From Mogibacterium sp. (lineage in GTDB: Bacteria > Bacillota > Clostridia > Peptostreptococcales > Anaerovoracaceae): a DNA stretch of 36,981 nucleotides. The first letter of the stretch is position 1. Each line of letters begins with the position of its first letter. The stretch lies in the NCBI GenBank assembly GCA_017512365.1, contig JAFWGQ010000001.1, forward strand, positions 94,863-131,843, in the 5' to 3' direction. Position numbers and translations under genes: made by a program. Under the pieces are notes generated by a model that was given only the letters and a program-made list of their open reading frames with translations, did no database searches and had not been told where the DNA came from. This document shows, piece by piece, positions 15,290 through 22,506 of this stretch.

Positions 15290-16732
15290 GTGGCATACTT
15301 TCCGTTCATGACAGAAGTCAGTGACAAGGATATTCTGGTCGTTGGCGGCGGCAGGAGCGCATTCCATAAAGTCCGCGCATTTTGCGGATTCGGCGCGCAT
15401 CTTACCGTTATTGCTGAGAACATCTCTCCGGACATCATCAAAGTGTCCGGAGAGTTTGCTATGGTAAGGAAACCATTCGAGATCACCGATCTTGAGGGAA
15501 GGGATATTGTAATAGCCTCGACCGATGACAGGGAACTCAACAGGCACATAGTTGATCTTGCCAGAGAAAGAGGCATTCCGGCAAATGCGGTCGATGACAA
15601 AGAGCACAGCGATTTTATTTTCCCCGCAGTACTGAAGAAAGAGAATTATTCTGTTTCGGTCTGTACCGATGGCAGAAGTCCTTTGCTTGCCGGCAGGATC
15701 CGCAGCAGGATCGCGGAACTGATTCCTGAAGAATTCGACGAGGCGGTCGGTGAGCTTGGCCGGATGAGAGAAGATGTCCTCAAAACGACAGACTCTCAGG
15801 ATGAAAGAGCCAGATTGTTCCGAGAAGAAGCAGATAAACGGATTGGGATAAGAAAGATCCGTATCGGTACAAGAAGCAGTGCTCTTGCGATGGCTCAGAC
15901 GGAGATCGTGATTAAGACACTTAAGGAGCAGGGAATCAACTGTGAGGCAGTGATCATTCGTACTGAAGGGGACAAACAGACAGACAGACCACTATGGGAA
16001 TTTGGCGGCAAAGCAGTCTTCGTTTCTGAATTTGAAGAAGCGATATTGTCAGGACGCATCGATATTGCTATCCATAGCGCAAAAGACATGCCCGGTGAGC
16101 TTCCTCAAGGGATCGATATACTTGCGTGCCTCGAGAGAGAAGAACCGGGTGATGTGATGGTTTCGTTATCAGGGAGAAGGCCTGGAGATATCAGGATAGT
16201 CGGAACCAGCAGCCGCAGAAGGCAGGCTCTTATTGAAGAGCTGTCTTCAAATTATATTACGAGACCGCTAAGGGGGAATGTACCAACGAGGCTGACCAAG
16301 CTGAGACGGGGAGAGTTCGATGCACTGGTGCTTGCGAAAGCAGGCCTTAAGAGGCTTGGACTTGATGATGAACCGGATCTCAGATATGTCGACCTTGATC
16401 CTGAGAGGTTTATTCCTGCAGCAGGTCAGGGGATCATAGCGATAGAAGGACTTGCTGTAAGTGACATCAGTGATGCCGTGCGCAGCCTGGATGACAGAGA
16501 AGCAAGTGCAGCTCTGAGGGCAGAACGGGGCTTTATGAAGGCGATCGGTGCCGATTGTCATGCTTCGGTAGGAGCCTGGGCGACTGTTCAGAAGGACGGA
16601 AGAATGCTTCTGCGGGTCATGAAACATGACGGCGGAAATACTGCGCGTGTATGTGCAGAGGGCAAGGCCGATAATATCGAGAGCATAGTGGCTGAGGCTG
16701 TTTCAAAGATGCCGGAGGTGCCAGGTGAGTAA
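15290..16732 (+). CDS. hemC: SirC (precorrin-2 dehydrogenase)-HemC fusion
   Basis: 480 residues from a GTG at 15290 with AGGAGG 6 bases upstream. Residues 1-185 are a SirC/Met8p-like NAD-binding enzyme: VVGGGRSAFHKV, ASTDDRELN, HSDFIFPAVL and TDGRSPLLAGRIR, plus a helical tail. Residues about 187-480 are porphobilinogen deaminase: IGTRSSALAMAQTE, HSAKDMP with catalytic D266, GTSSRRRQAL, RGNVPTRL and C423 (ADCHASVGA), the dipyrromethane attachment site. One chain therefore makes hydroxymethylbilane and oxidises precorrin-2 to sirohydrochlorin; the SirC part may also insert iron. It overlaps cobA-hemD by 8 bases. Confidence 0.93.
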   Translation: MAYFPFMTEVSDKDILVVGGGRSAFHKVRAFCGFGAHLTVIAENISPDIIKVSGEFAMVRKPFEITDLEGRDIVIASTDDRELNRHIVDLARERGIPANAVDDKEHSDFIFPAVLKKENYSVSVCTDGRSPLLAGRIRSRIAELIPEEFDEAVGELGRMREDVLKTTDSQDERARLFREEADKRIGIRKIRIGTRSSALAMAQTEIVIKTLKEQGINCEAVIIRTEGDKQTDRPLWEFGGKAVFVSEFEEAILSGRIDIAIHSAKDMPGELPQGIDILACLEREEPGDVMVSLSGRRPGDIRIVGTSSRRRQALIEELSSNYITRPLRGNVPTRLTKLRRGEFDALVLAKAGLKRLGLDDEPDLRYVDLDPERFIPAAGQGIIAIEGLAVSDISDAVRSLDDREASAALRAERGFMKAIGADCHASVGAWATVQKDGRMLLRVMKHDGGNTARVCAEGKADNIESIVAEAVSKMPEVPGE

Positions 16733-18200
16733 AGTGTACATCGTCGGAGCAGGCCCCGGACACAAGGATCTGATCACAGTGCGGGGCCGCGAACTCATAG
16801 GAATGGCAGATGCCATCCTTTACGACAGTCTTATTGACAACAGTTTGCTGGATAATGCAAGGGATGATTGCCTGCTGATAAATGTCGGCAAGAGAATGGG
16901 CAGTCACAGCATGAAGCAGGAAGAGATAAATGGGCTTCTGATCAGAACAGCAAAAAGTTACAGGACGGTCGTAAGACTCAAGGGCGGAGATCCTTTTGTC
17001 TTCGGGCGCGGAGGCGAAGAGGCAATGGCTCTGATCGGTGAGGGAATAGATTTTGAGCTGATCCCGGGAGTGTCGTCTGCGATAGCTGTACCTGAACATG
17101 CAGGGATACCGGTCACACACAGAGGCATTGCACGCAGCTTCCATGTAATAACCGGGCAAACCATGGATGATGAAACAGACTTCGGCAGATATGCCGGCCT
17201 TGATGGCACATTGGTGTTTCTGATGGGCCTTTCCAATCTGTACAGGATCACAGCAGATCTCCTTAAGGCAGGGATGGATCCCGAGACTCCGGCTGCAGTT
17301 ATATCCTGCGGATACTCTGAAGATGAATATACAGTACAGGGCACACTTTCGGATATTACAAGAGCTTCTGACATCGCAGAGATAAAAACGCCTTCTGTCA
17401 TAGTAATAGGAGAAACGGCGGGATACAGATTAAAGAGCCAGACGTTTGAATTTTTCAGAAAGCGGAGATTTCTTACAGTTGGAACGGACAGGTTCTATGA
17501 GCATTTCAGTTCGGAAATGGCCAGACTGGGATTACGCACTTCGCACTGGCTGAGAATACAGACCGAGATAATTCCTGAGGGCCGCATAAATCTGGAGCGT
17601 GCGCTGAACAGTATAGAAGAATTCGAGTGGCTGATATTTGCGAGCGGAAATGCTGTCAGATTGTTTTTTGAGATCGCTGACGAGATCAGATTTGACAGAC
17701 GGCGGCTTGGCAGAATAAGGTTTGCGGTCATAGGAGAAGCGACTCAAGCTGCGCTAAACGAATATGGATACTATGCAGACATAGTGCCGGGTGTCTATAC
17801 CGGGAAAGCTCTTGCGGAGAGACTCGTTAAGGAAAAGCAAGCCGGACCTGCGCTGATCATACGCGCAGAATCCGGGAGTGACGAGATGTTCGATGTACTG
17901 GATGGATCGCATTGGGATTACGAGAAGGTGATCCTTTATCGTGCAGTCATAAATAAAGAGAAGATCAGAGAGGCTCCGCGTAGGGATGATCATATAGTTC
18001 TTGCTAGTGCCTCAGGCGTGAGAGCATTTCTTGAAACACGCGATATAGATGAAGATTCAGCTCCTCGCTTTGCCTGTATTGGCAGCAGTACGGCTGAGGA
18101 GTTGAGAAAATACGGTTATGAGGCTGATATCATAGCCGAAACACATACTGCCCGCGGGCTGGCTGAGAAACTTTCGGAAGCAGTCGGCTGTCATCCATAG
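16725..18200 (+). CDS. cobA: Uroporphyrinogen-III methyltransferase / uroporphyrinogen-III synthase fusion
   Basis: 491 residues from a GTG that overlaps the previous gene by 8 bases. Residues 1-230 are CobA/SUMT: VGAGPGHKDLITVRG, RLKGGDPFVFGRGGEE, IPGVSSAIAVP and PVTHRG, which bind SAM and methylate uroporphyrinogen III to precorrin-2. Residues about 245-491 are HemD, weakly conserved as usual, with LIFASGNAVRLFFE, AVIGEATQAALNEYG and ASASGVRAFLE. This CobA-HemD fusion is known in Clostridia. It works between the HemC and SirC steps of the preceding fusion enzyme. Confidence 0.94.
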   Translation: MSKVYIVGAGPGHKDLITVRGRELIGMADAILYDSLIDNSLLDNARDDCLLINVGKRMGSHSMKQEEINGLLIRTAKSYRTVVRLKGGDPFVFGRGGEEAMALIGEGIDFELIPGVSSAIAVPEHAGIPVTHRGIARSFHVITGQTMDDETDFGRYAGLDGTLVFLMGLSNLYRITADLLKAGMDPETPAAVISCGYSEDEYTVQGTLSDITRASDIAEIKTPSVIVIGETAGYRLKSQTFEFFRKRRFLTVGTDRFYEHFSSEMARLGLRTSHWLRIQTEIIPEGRINLERALNSIEEFEWLIFASGNAVRLFFEIADEIRFDRRRLGRIRFAVIGEATQAALNEYGYYADIVPGVYTGKALAERLVKEKQAGPALIIRAESGSDEMFDVLDGSHWDYEKVILYRAVINKEKIREAPRRDDHIVLASASGVRAFLETRDIDEDSAPRFACIGSSTAEELRKYGYEADIIAETHTARGLAEKLSEAVGCHP

Positions 18201-18214
18201 AGAGGAAATAATGA

Positions 18215-19201
18215 ATGATGGAAAGACTAAGAAGATTAAGAAGAAGTGAAGGGATCAGAAATCTGGTACGAGAGACCAGGCTCAGCGTGGATGACTTTAT
18301 CCTGCCGGTTTTCATTACAGAAGGGACAGATATTAAAAACCCTGTGGAATCGATGCCGGGAGTGTATCAATGGTCTATAGACAAGCTCGAAGAATTCCTG
18401 GAGCCTGTTATTAAATATGGAATCCCTGCGGTAATGGTTTTCGGCATCCCGGAGCACAAAGATGAGGTGGGCAGTGAGGCATATAAGTGTGACGGTATAG
18501 CTCAGAGAGCAGTGAAACGCATCAAGGAAGTGGCGCCTGATCTGATAGTGATAGCAGATGTCTGCCTTTGTGAATACACATCTCACGGACATTGCGGACT
18601 GGTACATGAGGGGAAGATACTCAATGACGAAACACTCCCGCTGCTTGCACAGGCAGCGCTCACCCTTGCTGAAGCCGGAGCGGATATGGTTGCTCCCTCA
18701 GATATGATGGACGGCCGTGTAGGCTTTATACGCAGTTACCTAGATGAAAATGGCTACACGGATTTACCACTGATGGCTTACAGCGCCAAATACGCATCGG
18801 CATACTATTCGCCTTTCAGAGATGCTGCTCACTCTGCGCCGGCATTCGGAGACAGAAAGACTTATCAGATGGATCCGGCAAACTGCAGGGAGGCGGTAAG
18901 AGAGTGCCTTGCAGATGCTTCAGAAGGTGCTGACATAATCATTGTAAAACCGGCGCTTGCATACCTGGATGTCGTAAAGGCAGCCGCAGCAGAAGTCAGA
19001 CAGCCTATAGCTGTTTACAATGTCAGCGGAGAATATTCGATGGTCAAAGCTGCTGCAGAAAACGGCTGGATAGACGAGAAGAAAATAGTGATGGAAAATC
19101 TCACCGCTATGAAAAGAGCCGGCGCAAATATGATCATAACTTATCACGCGGTGCAAGCGGCAAAATGGATATATGAAGAGAGGGCTGGGAAATGTCAGTA
19201 A
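18215..19201 (+). CDS. hemB: Delta-aminolevulinate dehydratase (porphobilinogen synthase)
   Basis: 328 residues (ATG 18215; ATG 18218 equally possible). Metal-site cysteines C117, C119 and C127 (VCLCEYTSHGHC) indicate a zinc enzyme. The two active-site lysines are K192 (SAKYAS) and K245 (IIVKPALAY). It condenses two aminolevulinate molecules to porphobilinogen, the substrate of the HemC domain. hemA and hemL are not in this operon. It lies 14 bases after cobA-hemD and overlaps crp3 by 10 bases. Confidence 0.97.
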   Translation: MMERLRRLRRSEGIRNLVRETRLSVDDFILPVFITEGTDIKNPVESMPGVYQWSIDKLEEFLEPVIKYGIPAVMVFGIPEHKDEVGSEAYKCDGIAQRAVKRIKEVAPDLIVIADVCLCEYTSHGHCGLVHEGKILNDETLPLLAQAALTLAEAGADMVAPSDMMDGRVGFIRSYLDENGYTDLPLMAYSAKYASAYYSPFRDAAHSAPAFGDRKTYQMDPANCREAVRECLADASEGADIIIVKPALAYLDVVKAAAAEVRQPIAVYNVSGEYSMVKAAAENGWIDEKKIVMENLTAMKRAGANMIITYHAVQAAKWIYEERAGKCQ

Positions 19202-19905
19202 AGATACTTGCAAAAAATGATGAGAGCCTGAAATCAGTGCTGCATGATACTGCTTTGTTCAAGAATTTGAGCGAGGAAGAAATACAGAGATGTCTCGCGT
19301 GCAGTAAGGCTGAAAGCATCTATTATGAGAAAGGCGAGATGGTGTTCTCAGAAGAAGATCATCCTGCTTGTCTGCCGATGCTTATCAGCGGTTCCGTTAC
19401 CCTTGGAATGGATTATTCCGACGGGAAAAGAAATATCATCGCTATGTTTGAGAACAAGGGTGACATTTTCGGTCAAGAGCTTATCCTAATTGGAGAAAGT
19501 AAATACGGAATGTATGCGCAGGCGCAGACAAAGTCACTTATACTAATGATACCGAAAGATTTCCTTGTAGGGACCTGTGAGCGGAACTGCGGTTTTCATT
19601 CCACCTTGATTTCGAACATGCTGCTGATGATGGCTCAGAAATCACTGATTCTCAACGAGCGGCTTGAGATAATGTCATGCAGTACTCTGAGACAGAAAAT
19701 AGCCAAGATGATATTGTTCAGCATTGGTGACAAATCATCCATGTCAGTTTCCATGAGCAGGCAAGAGACAGCAGATTTTCTCAATGCAGCTAGACCATCT
19801 CTTTCAAGAGAACTTATGAGAATGCAAAATGACGGTTTGATAACGGTTGAAGGCAGAAAAATCACGGTAAAGGATAGGAACGCGCTCGAAGAGATACTTA
19901 ATTGA
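19192..19905 (+). CDS. Crp/Fnr family transcriptional regulator (Crp3)
   Basis: 237 residues, start overlapping hemB by 10 bases, so it is co-expressed with the asr operon. Sensor barrel (about 20-115, LISGSVTLGMDYSDGKRNIIAMF, NKGDIFGQELILI), then C129-x3-C133-G-F-H, dimer helix, and winged helix with SRQETADFLNAARPSLSRE (189-207). Residues next to the recognition arginine differ from Crp1 (AARPSLSR against VDRSALSG), consistent with a different operator. Likely controls the CGTAACCATGGTTACG site before asrA, giving autoregulation. No Fnr-type cluster cysteines; ligand unknown (sulfite, NO or redox are candidates). Confidence 0.9.
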   Translation: MSVKILAKNDESLKSVLHDTALFKNLSEEEIQRCLACSKAESIYYEKGEMVFSEEDHPACLPMLISGSVTLGMDYSDGKRNIIAMFENKGDIFGQELILIGESKYGMYAQAQTKSLILMIPKDFLVGTCERNCGFHSTLISNMLLMMAQKSLILNERLEIMSCSTLRQKIAKMILFSIGDKSSMSVSMSRQETADFLNAARPSLSRELMRMQNDGLITVEGRKITVKDRNALEEILN

Positions 19906-20238
19906 TATTTACTGTAACAGAAGCGGGTGATCCGGAAATCACTTACAAATATGAAAGGAGGTATAGCGACATCATCCAACTTTCTATCCGGTGAACCCTC
20001 TTTTATAATGCCTTTTAACAAATACTCATTTTTCCTCAAGTCAATAATCATCAAAGCATTGAAAATACTGAGGCTGATGCAGAGTGCCCAGGGTCTGACG
20101 CCCTGTACACCAATGCTAATACGGTTAAAGATAAAATGCTGTAAGTAAATGGGCAAAATTACATGCTGAAAAAACGTTGAAATTTCAAAGAAAAGTATCA
20201 TTCAAATATGAAATTTTCCTCAAGTTTCCTCAACGAAA
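19906..20238. other. Non-coding stretch with possible gene remnants
   Basis: No convincing gene. A short plus-strand open stretch after the crp3 stop (GDPEITYKYERRYSDIIQL, stop near 20000) looks coding-like but is only about 26 codons. A longer minus-strand frame over 19635-20201 overlaps crp3 and has no recognisable domain. A 12-bp palindrome TTGAAATTTCAA lies near 20178. This probably marks the end of the asr island and debris from insertions. Confidence 0.4.
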
Positions 20239-20270
20239 AAGCCCTTGAAATCGTCGAATATCAAGGGCTT
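20239..20270. terminator. Hairpin terminator, probably bidirectional
   Basis: AAGCCCTTGA (20239-20248) pairs with TCAAGGGCTT (20261-20270), a 10-bp stem with a 12-base loop. The minus-strand side is followed by five T and the plus-strand side by TTTGTTG. It is the first good end point for the asr operon transcript. Confidence 0.75.
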
Positions 20271-20361
20271 TGTTGACTAATACATATAGTTTCAACAAAA
20301 ACGAAGTAATCGTCAAATTATGCATACTCCGACACCCACGAAAAGGGATATGTAAATGCAG

Positions 20362-20408
20362 TTGCATGTAAAAGTGTTTTTAAGTATGATAAGTTATACA
20401 AATCATAC
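20362..20408 (+). promoter_or_regulatory. Promoter with inverted repeat before the AbrB-like gene
   Basis: TTGCAT (20362-20367), 17-bp spacer, TATGAT (20385-20390). GTATGAT (20384-20390) and ATCATAC (20402-20408) form an inverted repeat over the -10 and start site, a placement suited to repression, perhaps by the AbrB-like product itself. Confidence 0.65.
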
Positions 20409-20422
20409 CAAGGAGGGTGGAC

Positions 20423-20641
20423 ATGGCTACACCAAAAGGGAAATACGCATGGACGGCTACAGTCGGAGAGAAAGGGCAGATCGTGATCCCGAAGCAAGCC
20501 CGCGATATTTTTAATATTAAACCCGGCGACACATTGCTGATTCTGGGCGACGAAGATCGCGGCTTGGCAATTCCGAATAGCGGTGCATTTTCAGAGTTGT
20601 TCAATGCTGCCTTTACAGGAGAGAAGGATGGTGAGAAGTAA
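20423..20641 (+). CDS. AbrB/MazE/SpoVT-family DNA-binding protein
   Basis: 72 residues from the ATG at 20423, which follows AGGAGGG; a GTG at 20417 overlaps that site. The swapped-hairpin fold is clear: ATVGEKGQIVIPKQARDIFNIKPGDTLLILGD. The family binds DNA as a dimer and often autoregulates. Its stop overlaps the next start (TAATG), so it is coupled to the glycosyltransferase gene; this pair is seen together in other Bacillota. No toxin gene follows, so an antitoxin role is unlikely. Confidence 0.9.
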   Translation: MATPKGKYAWTATVGEKGQIVIPKQARDIFNIKPGDTLLILGDEDRGLAIPNSGAFSELFNAAFTGEKDGEK

Positions 20642-21801
20642 TGAGAATTGCCTGGTTTTGTATCCCTGCGCATGGACACACTAATCCGACGCTCGGACTG
20701 GTTAAGAAACTTACTGAAGCCGGACATCAGATCTGGTATTTTTCATTTGAAGAATTCCGAGAAAAGATTGAGAACGCCGGCGCGACATTCGTAAGCTGTG
20801 ACGGATACGATTTTGAAATGGAAGATAAAGATAATGCGGACCGCGTCGGCAAGGACAAGGTCTTTGCGACTGAACTGCTTGTTTCGTCAACACTCGCTCT
20901 TGACGATATGACATCACGCGCCATAGAAGATATCAAACCCGATATTGTCGTTTCCGATTCAGTAGCATTTTGGGGCAAACTTGTAGCCATGAAACATAAC
21001 TTGCCGTATGTCTCGTCGACAACTACTTTCGCTTTCAATCGCTATTCTGCGAAATATATGCAGGAGAGCGTTTGGGATATAGGCAAGATGTTATTTGCCA
21101 TGCCGCGCATCAATAAACAGCTGAAACGTTTGCGAGAAAAGGGGTATCCGGTGAAGAGCCTGCTCGACATCGTGCAGAACGATAACGACACGAATACAAT
21201 CGTTTACACTTCTAAATACTTCCAACCATGCGCTGAGACTTTCTCGGACAGGTACCATTTCATTGGCCCGTCTATGAGGCCGATCACTGAGCCTGTAGAA
21301 AAGACTGCAGACAAGACCATATACATATCGATGGGAACTGTGAATCAAAACAAACAGTTTTATCGTAATTGTATTAACGCGCTTGCGGGGGCAGACTGGC
21401 AGGTGATTATTTCCATGGGAACCAATCATGATCATTTCGATGAAATCCCAAACAATATGCAGGTATACGAGTCAGTGGATCAGATGGCAGTTCTGTCGAT
21501 TGCCGATGCATTTATCACACACTGCGGCATGAACTCGGCTTCCGAGGGCCTGTACTATGGAGTACCGCTTGTGCTTTTCCCTCAGACTCCGGAACAGAAT
21601 GCAGTGGCCACACGAGTCGAAGAACTTGGCGCAGGAGTCAGGCTTCAATCCATCTCGGGGGAAGACATACTCGATGCATTGACAAAAGTTTTAGAAGTAC
21701 CGCATTACAAAGAATGCGCTGGAAGAGTGTCCGAAAGCTTCAAGGCCTGCGGAGGGATTGAAGAAGCAAAGGAATTTCTTGAACAAGTTGCAAGTCGATA
21801 A
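20641..21801 (+). CDS. MGT-family (GT1) glycosyltransferase
   Basis: 386 residues, two Rossmann domains. N-terminal acceptor domain begins MRIAWFCIPAHGHTNPTLGL with the catalytic-type histidine in AHGH. The C-terminal donor domain has YISMGTVN and the nucleotide-sugar motif HCGMNSASEGLYYGVPLVLF followed by PQTPEQNAVA. This is the macrolide/UDP-glucosyl transferase group; acceptors are small molecules or lipids. No resistance or biosynthetic cluster is nearby, so the acceptor is open. Coupled to the AbrB-like gene by a 1-base overlap. Confidence 0.93.
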   Translation: MRIAWFCIPAHGHTNPTLGLVKKLTEAGHQIWYFSFEEFREKIENAGATFVSCDGYDFEMEDKDNADRVGKDKVFATELLVSSTLALDDMTSRAIEDIKPDIVVSDSVAFWGKLVAMKHNLPYVSSTTTFAFNRYSAKYMQESVWDIGKMLFAMPRINKQLKRLREKGYPVKSLLDIVQNDNDTNTIVYTSKYFQPCAETFSDRYHFIGPSMRPITEPVEKTADKTIYISMGTVNQNKQFYRNCINALAGADWQVIISMGTNHDHFDEIPNNMQVYESVDQMAVLSIADAFITHCGMNSASEGLYYGVPLVLFPQTPEQNAVATRVEELGAGVRLQSISGEDILDALTKVLEVPHYKECAGRVSESFKACGGIEEAKEFLEQVASR

Positions 21802-21815
21802 AATAAGCATGAAAA

Positions 21816-21852
21816 AAGGATATGCGAATTTCTGTTGATATTGCATATCCTT
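21816..21852. terminator. Hairpin after the glycosyltransferase gene
   Basis: AAGGATATGC (21816-21825) pairs with GCATATCCTT (21843-21852), 10 bp with a 17-base loop. A run of six A precedes it, so it reads as a terminator with T tail on the minus strand; on the plus strand the T tail is poor. Confidence 0.55.
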
Positions 21853-22156
21853 GCTGGTGGATGATCAGGGGCTCGAATACTGGGGCATCATATCCGTTGA
21901 ACTCATCAAAGGAGAAGTTGATTTCTATCGGATCAGGGAGGCAAAACCCAACCCGAAGGCAAAGCTGAAGAATAAGATGAGCCTGCTATGGAAGTCAGAA
22001 TTTTCTCATATACTTGCTGGGAACAAATTGCCTAAATACGCACAGAAGAGCAAGAAATTCATAACAGAAAAGCTTATGGAAAAAGTGCCGGAGGAGATCC
22101 TTCACGAGCAGATCAGTGAGGAACTCTTCGAAAGAGATTACACGATATATGACTAG
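21851..22156 (+). pseudogene. 5'-truncated protein gene, possibly sce7726-like
   Basis: Up to 101 codons beginning only with TTG/GTG, right on the hairpin, without a ribosome binding site. The sequence enters mid-domain: GLEYWGIISVELIKGEVDFYRI, SLLWKSEFSHIL, YAQKSKKFITEKLMEKVP and ISEELFERDYT. This resembles the C-terminal part of larger sce7726-type proteins, from memory only. The N-terminal part seems to be lost. It overlaps the acylphosphatase start by 8 bases. Confidence 0.45.
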
Positions 22157-22427
22157 CATTATACGTCAGCATATAGTTTTCAATGGCTGGGTGCAGGGCG
22201 TCGGCTTCAGATACAGAGCTAGACATGCTGCAGAAATGTACGGAGTAACAGGCTGGGTCAGGAATGATCCGAGCGGTTCTGTTACTATGGAGGTGCAGGG
22301 AACAGAAGAACAGATCAGTAATGTGATCATAGCGGTCGAGAGAGGCACATATATACGGATAGAGGATATGAAGGTCAAAACGATTCCTGTAAATGAAAAT
22401 GAAAGAGGATTTCATGCGATAGGATAG
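22149..22427 (+). CDS. acyP: Acylphosphatase
   Basis: 92 residues from the ATG at 22149; ATG 22116 would lie inside the preceding frame. Active-site motif NGWVQGVGFRYRARHAAEMYG has the phosphate-binding loop and catalytic arginine, and GWVRNDPSGSVTMEVQG supplies the catalytic asparagine. It hydrolyses acyl phosphates such as carbamoyl or acetyl phosphate. The ribosome binding site is weak and the start overlaps the truncated ORF, so expression may depend on readthrough. It has no obvious link to ICE or sulfur genes. Confidence 0.92.
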   Translation: MTSIIRQHIVFNGWVQGVGFRYRARHAAEMYGVTGWVRNDPSGSVTMEVQGTEEQISNVIIAVERGTYIRIEDMKVKTIPVNENERGFHAIG

Positions 22428-22431
22428 TTCA

Positions 22432-22486
22432 GCATAATAAGCAATTACATGCACTGCAGGCATCACGTCTGCAGTTTTTATTATGC
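22432..22486 (+). terminator. Terminator between acylphosphatase and ICE transfer genes
   Basis: Outer arms GCATAATAA (22432-22440) and TTATTATGC (22478-22486) enclose an inner stem ACTGCAG (22453-22459) with CTGCAGT (22469-22475) and five T (22475-22479). It overlaps the first in-frame ATG of the ArdC-like ORF (22483), which argues for the later start at 22507. Confidence 0.75.
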
Positions 22487-22506
22487 AGAAAAGGATGGTG
22501 AAGCAC

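Noticed and set aside
19635-20201. Minus-strand ORF of 188 codons overlapping crp3
   Set aside because: It runs antisense through the DNA-binding domain of crp3 and shows no recognisable domain or ribosome binding site.
20423-21801. Toxin-antitoxin pair with the AbrB-like protein as antitoxin
   Set aside because: The partner is an ordinary 386-residue glycosyltransferase, not a toxin.
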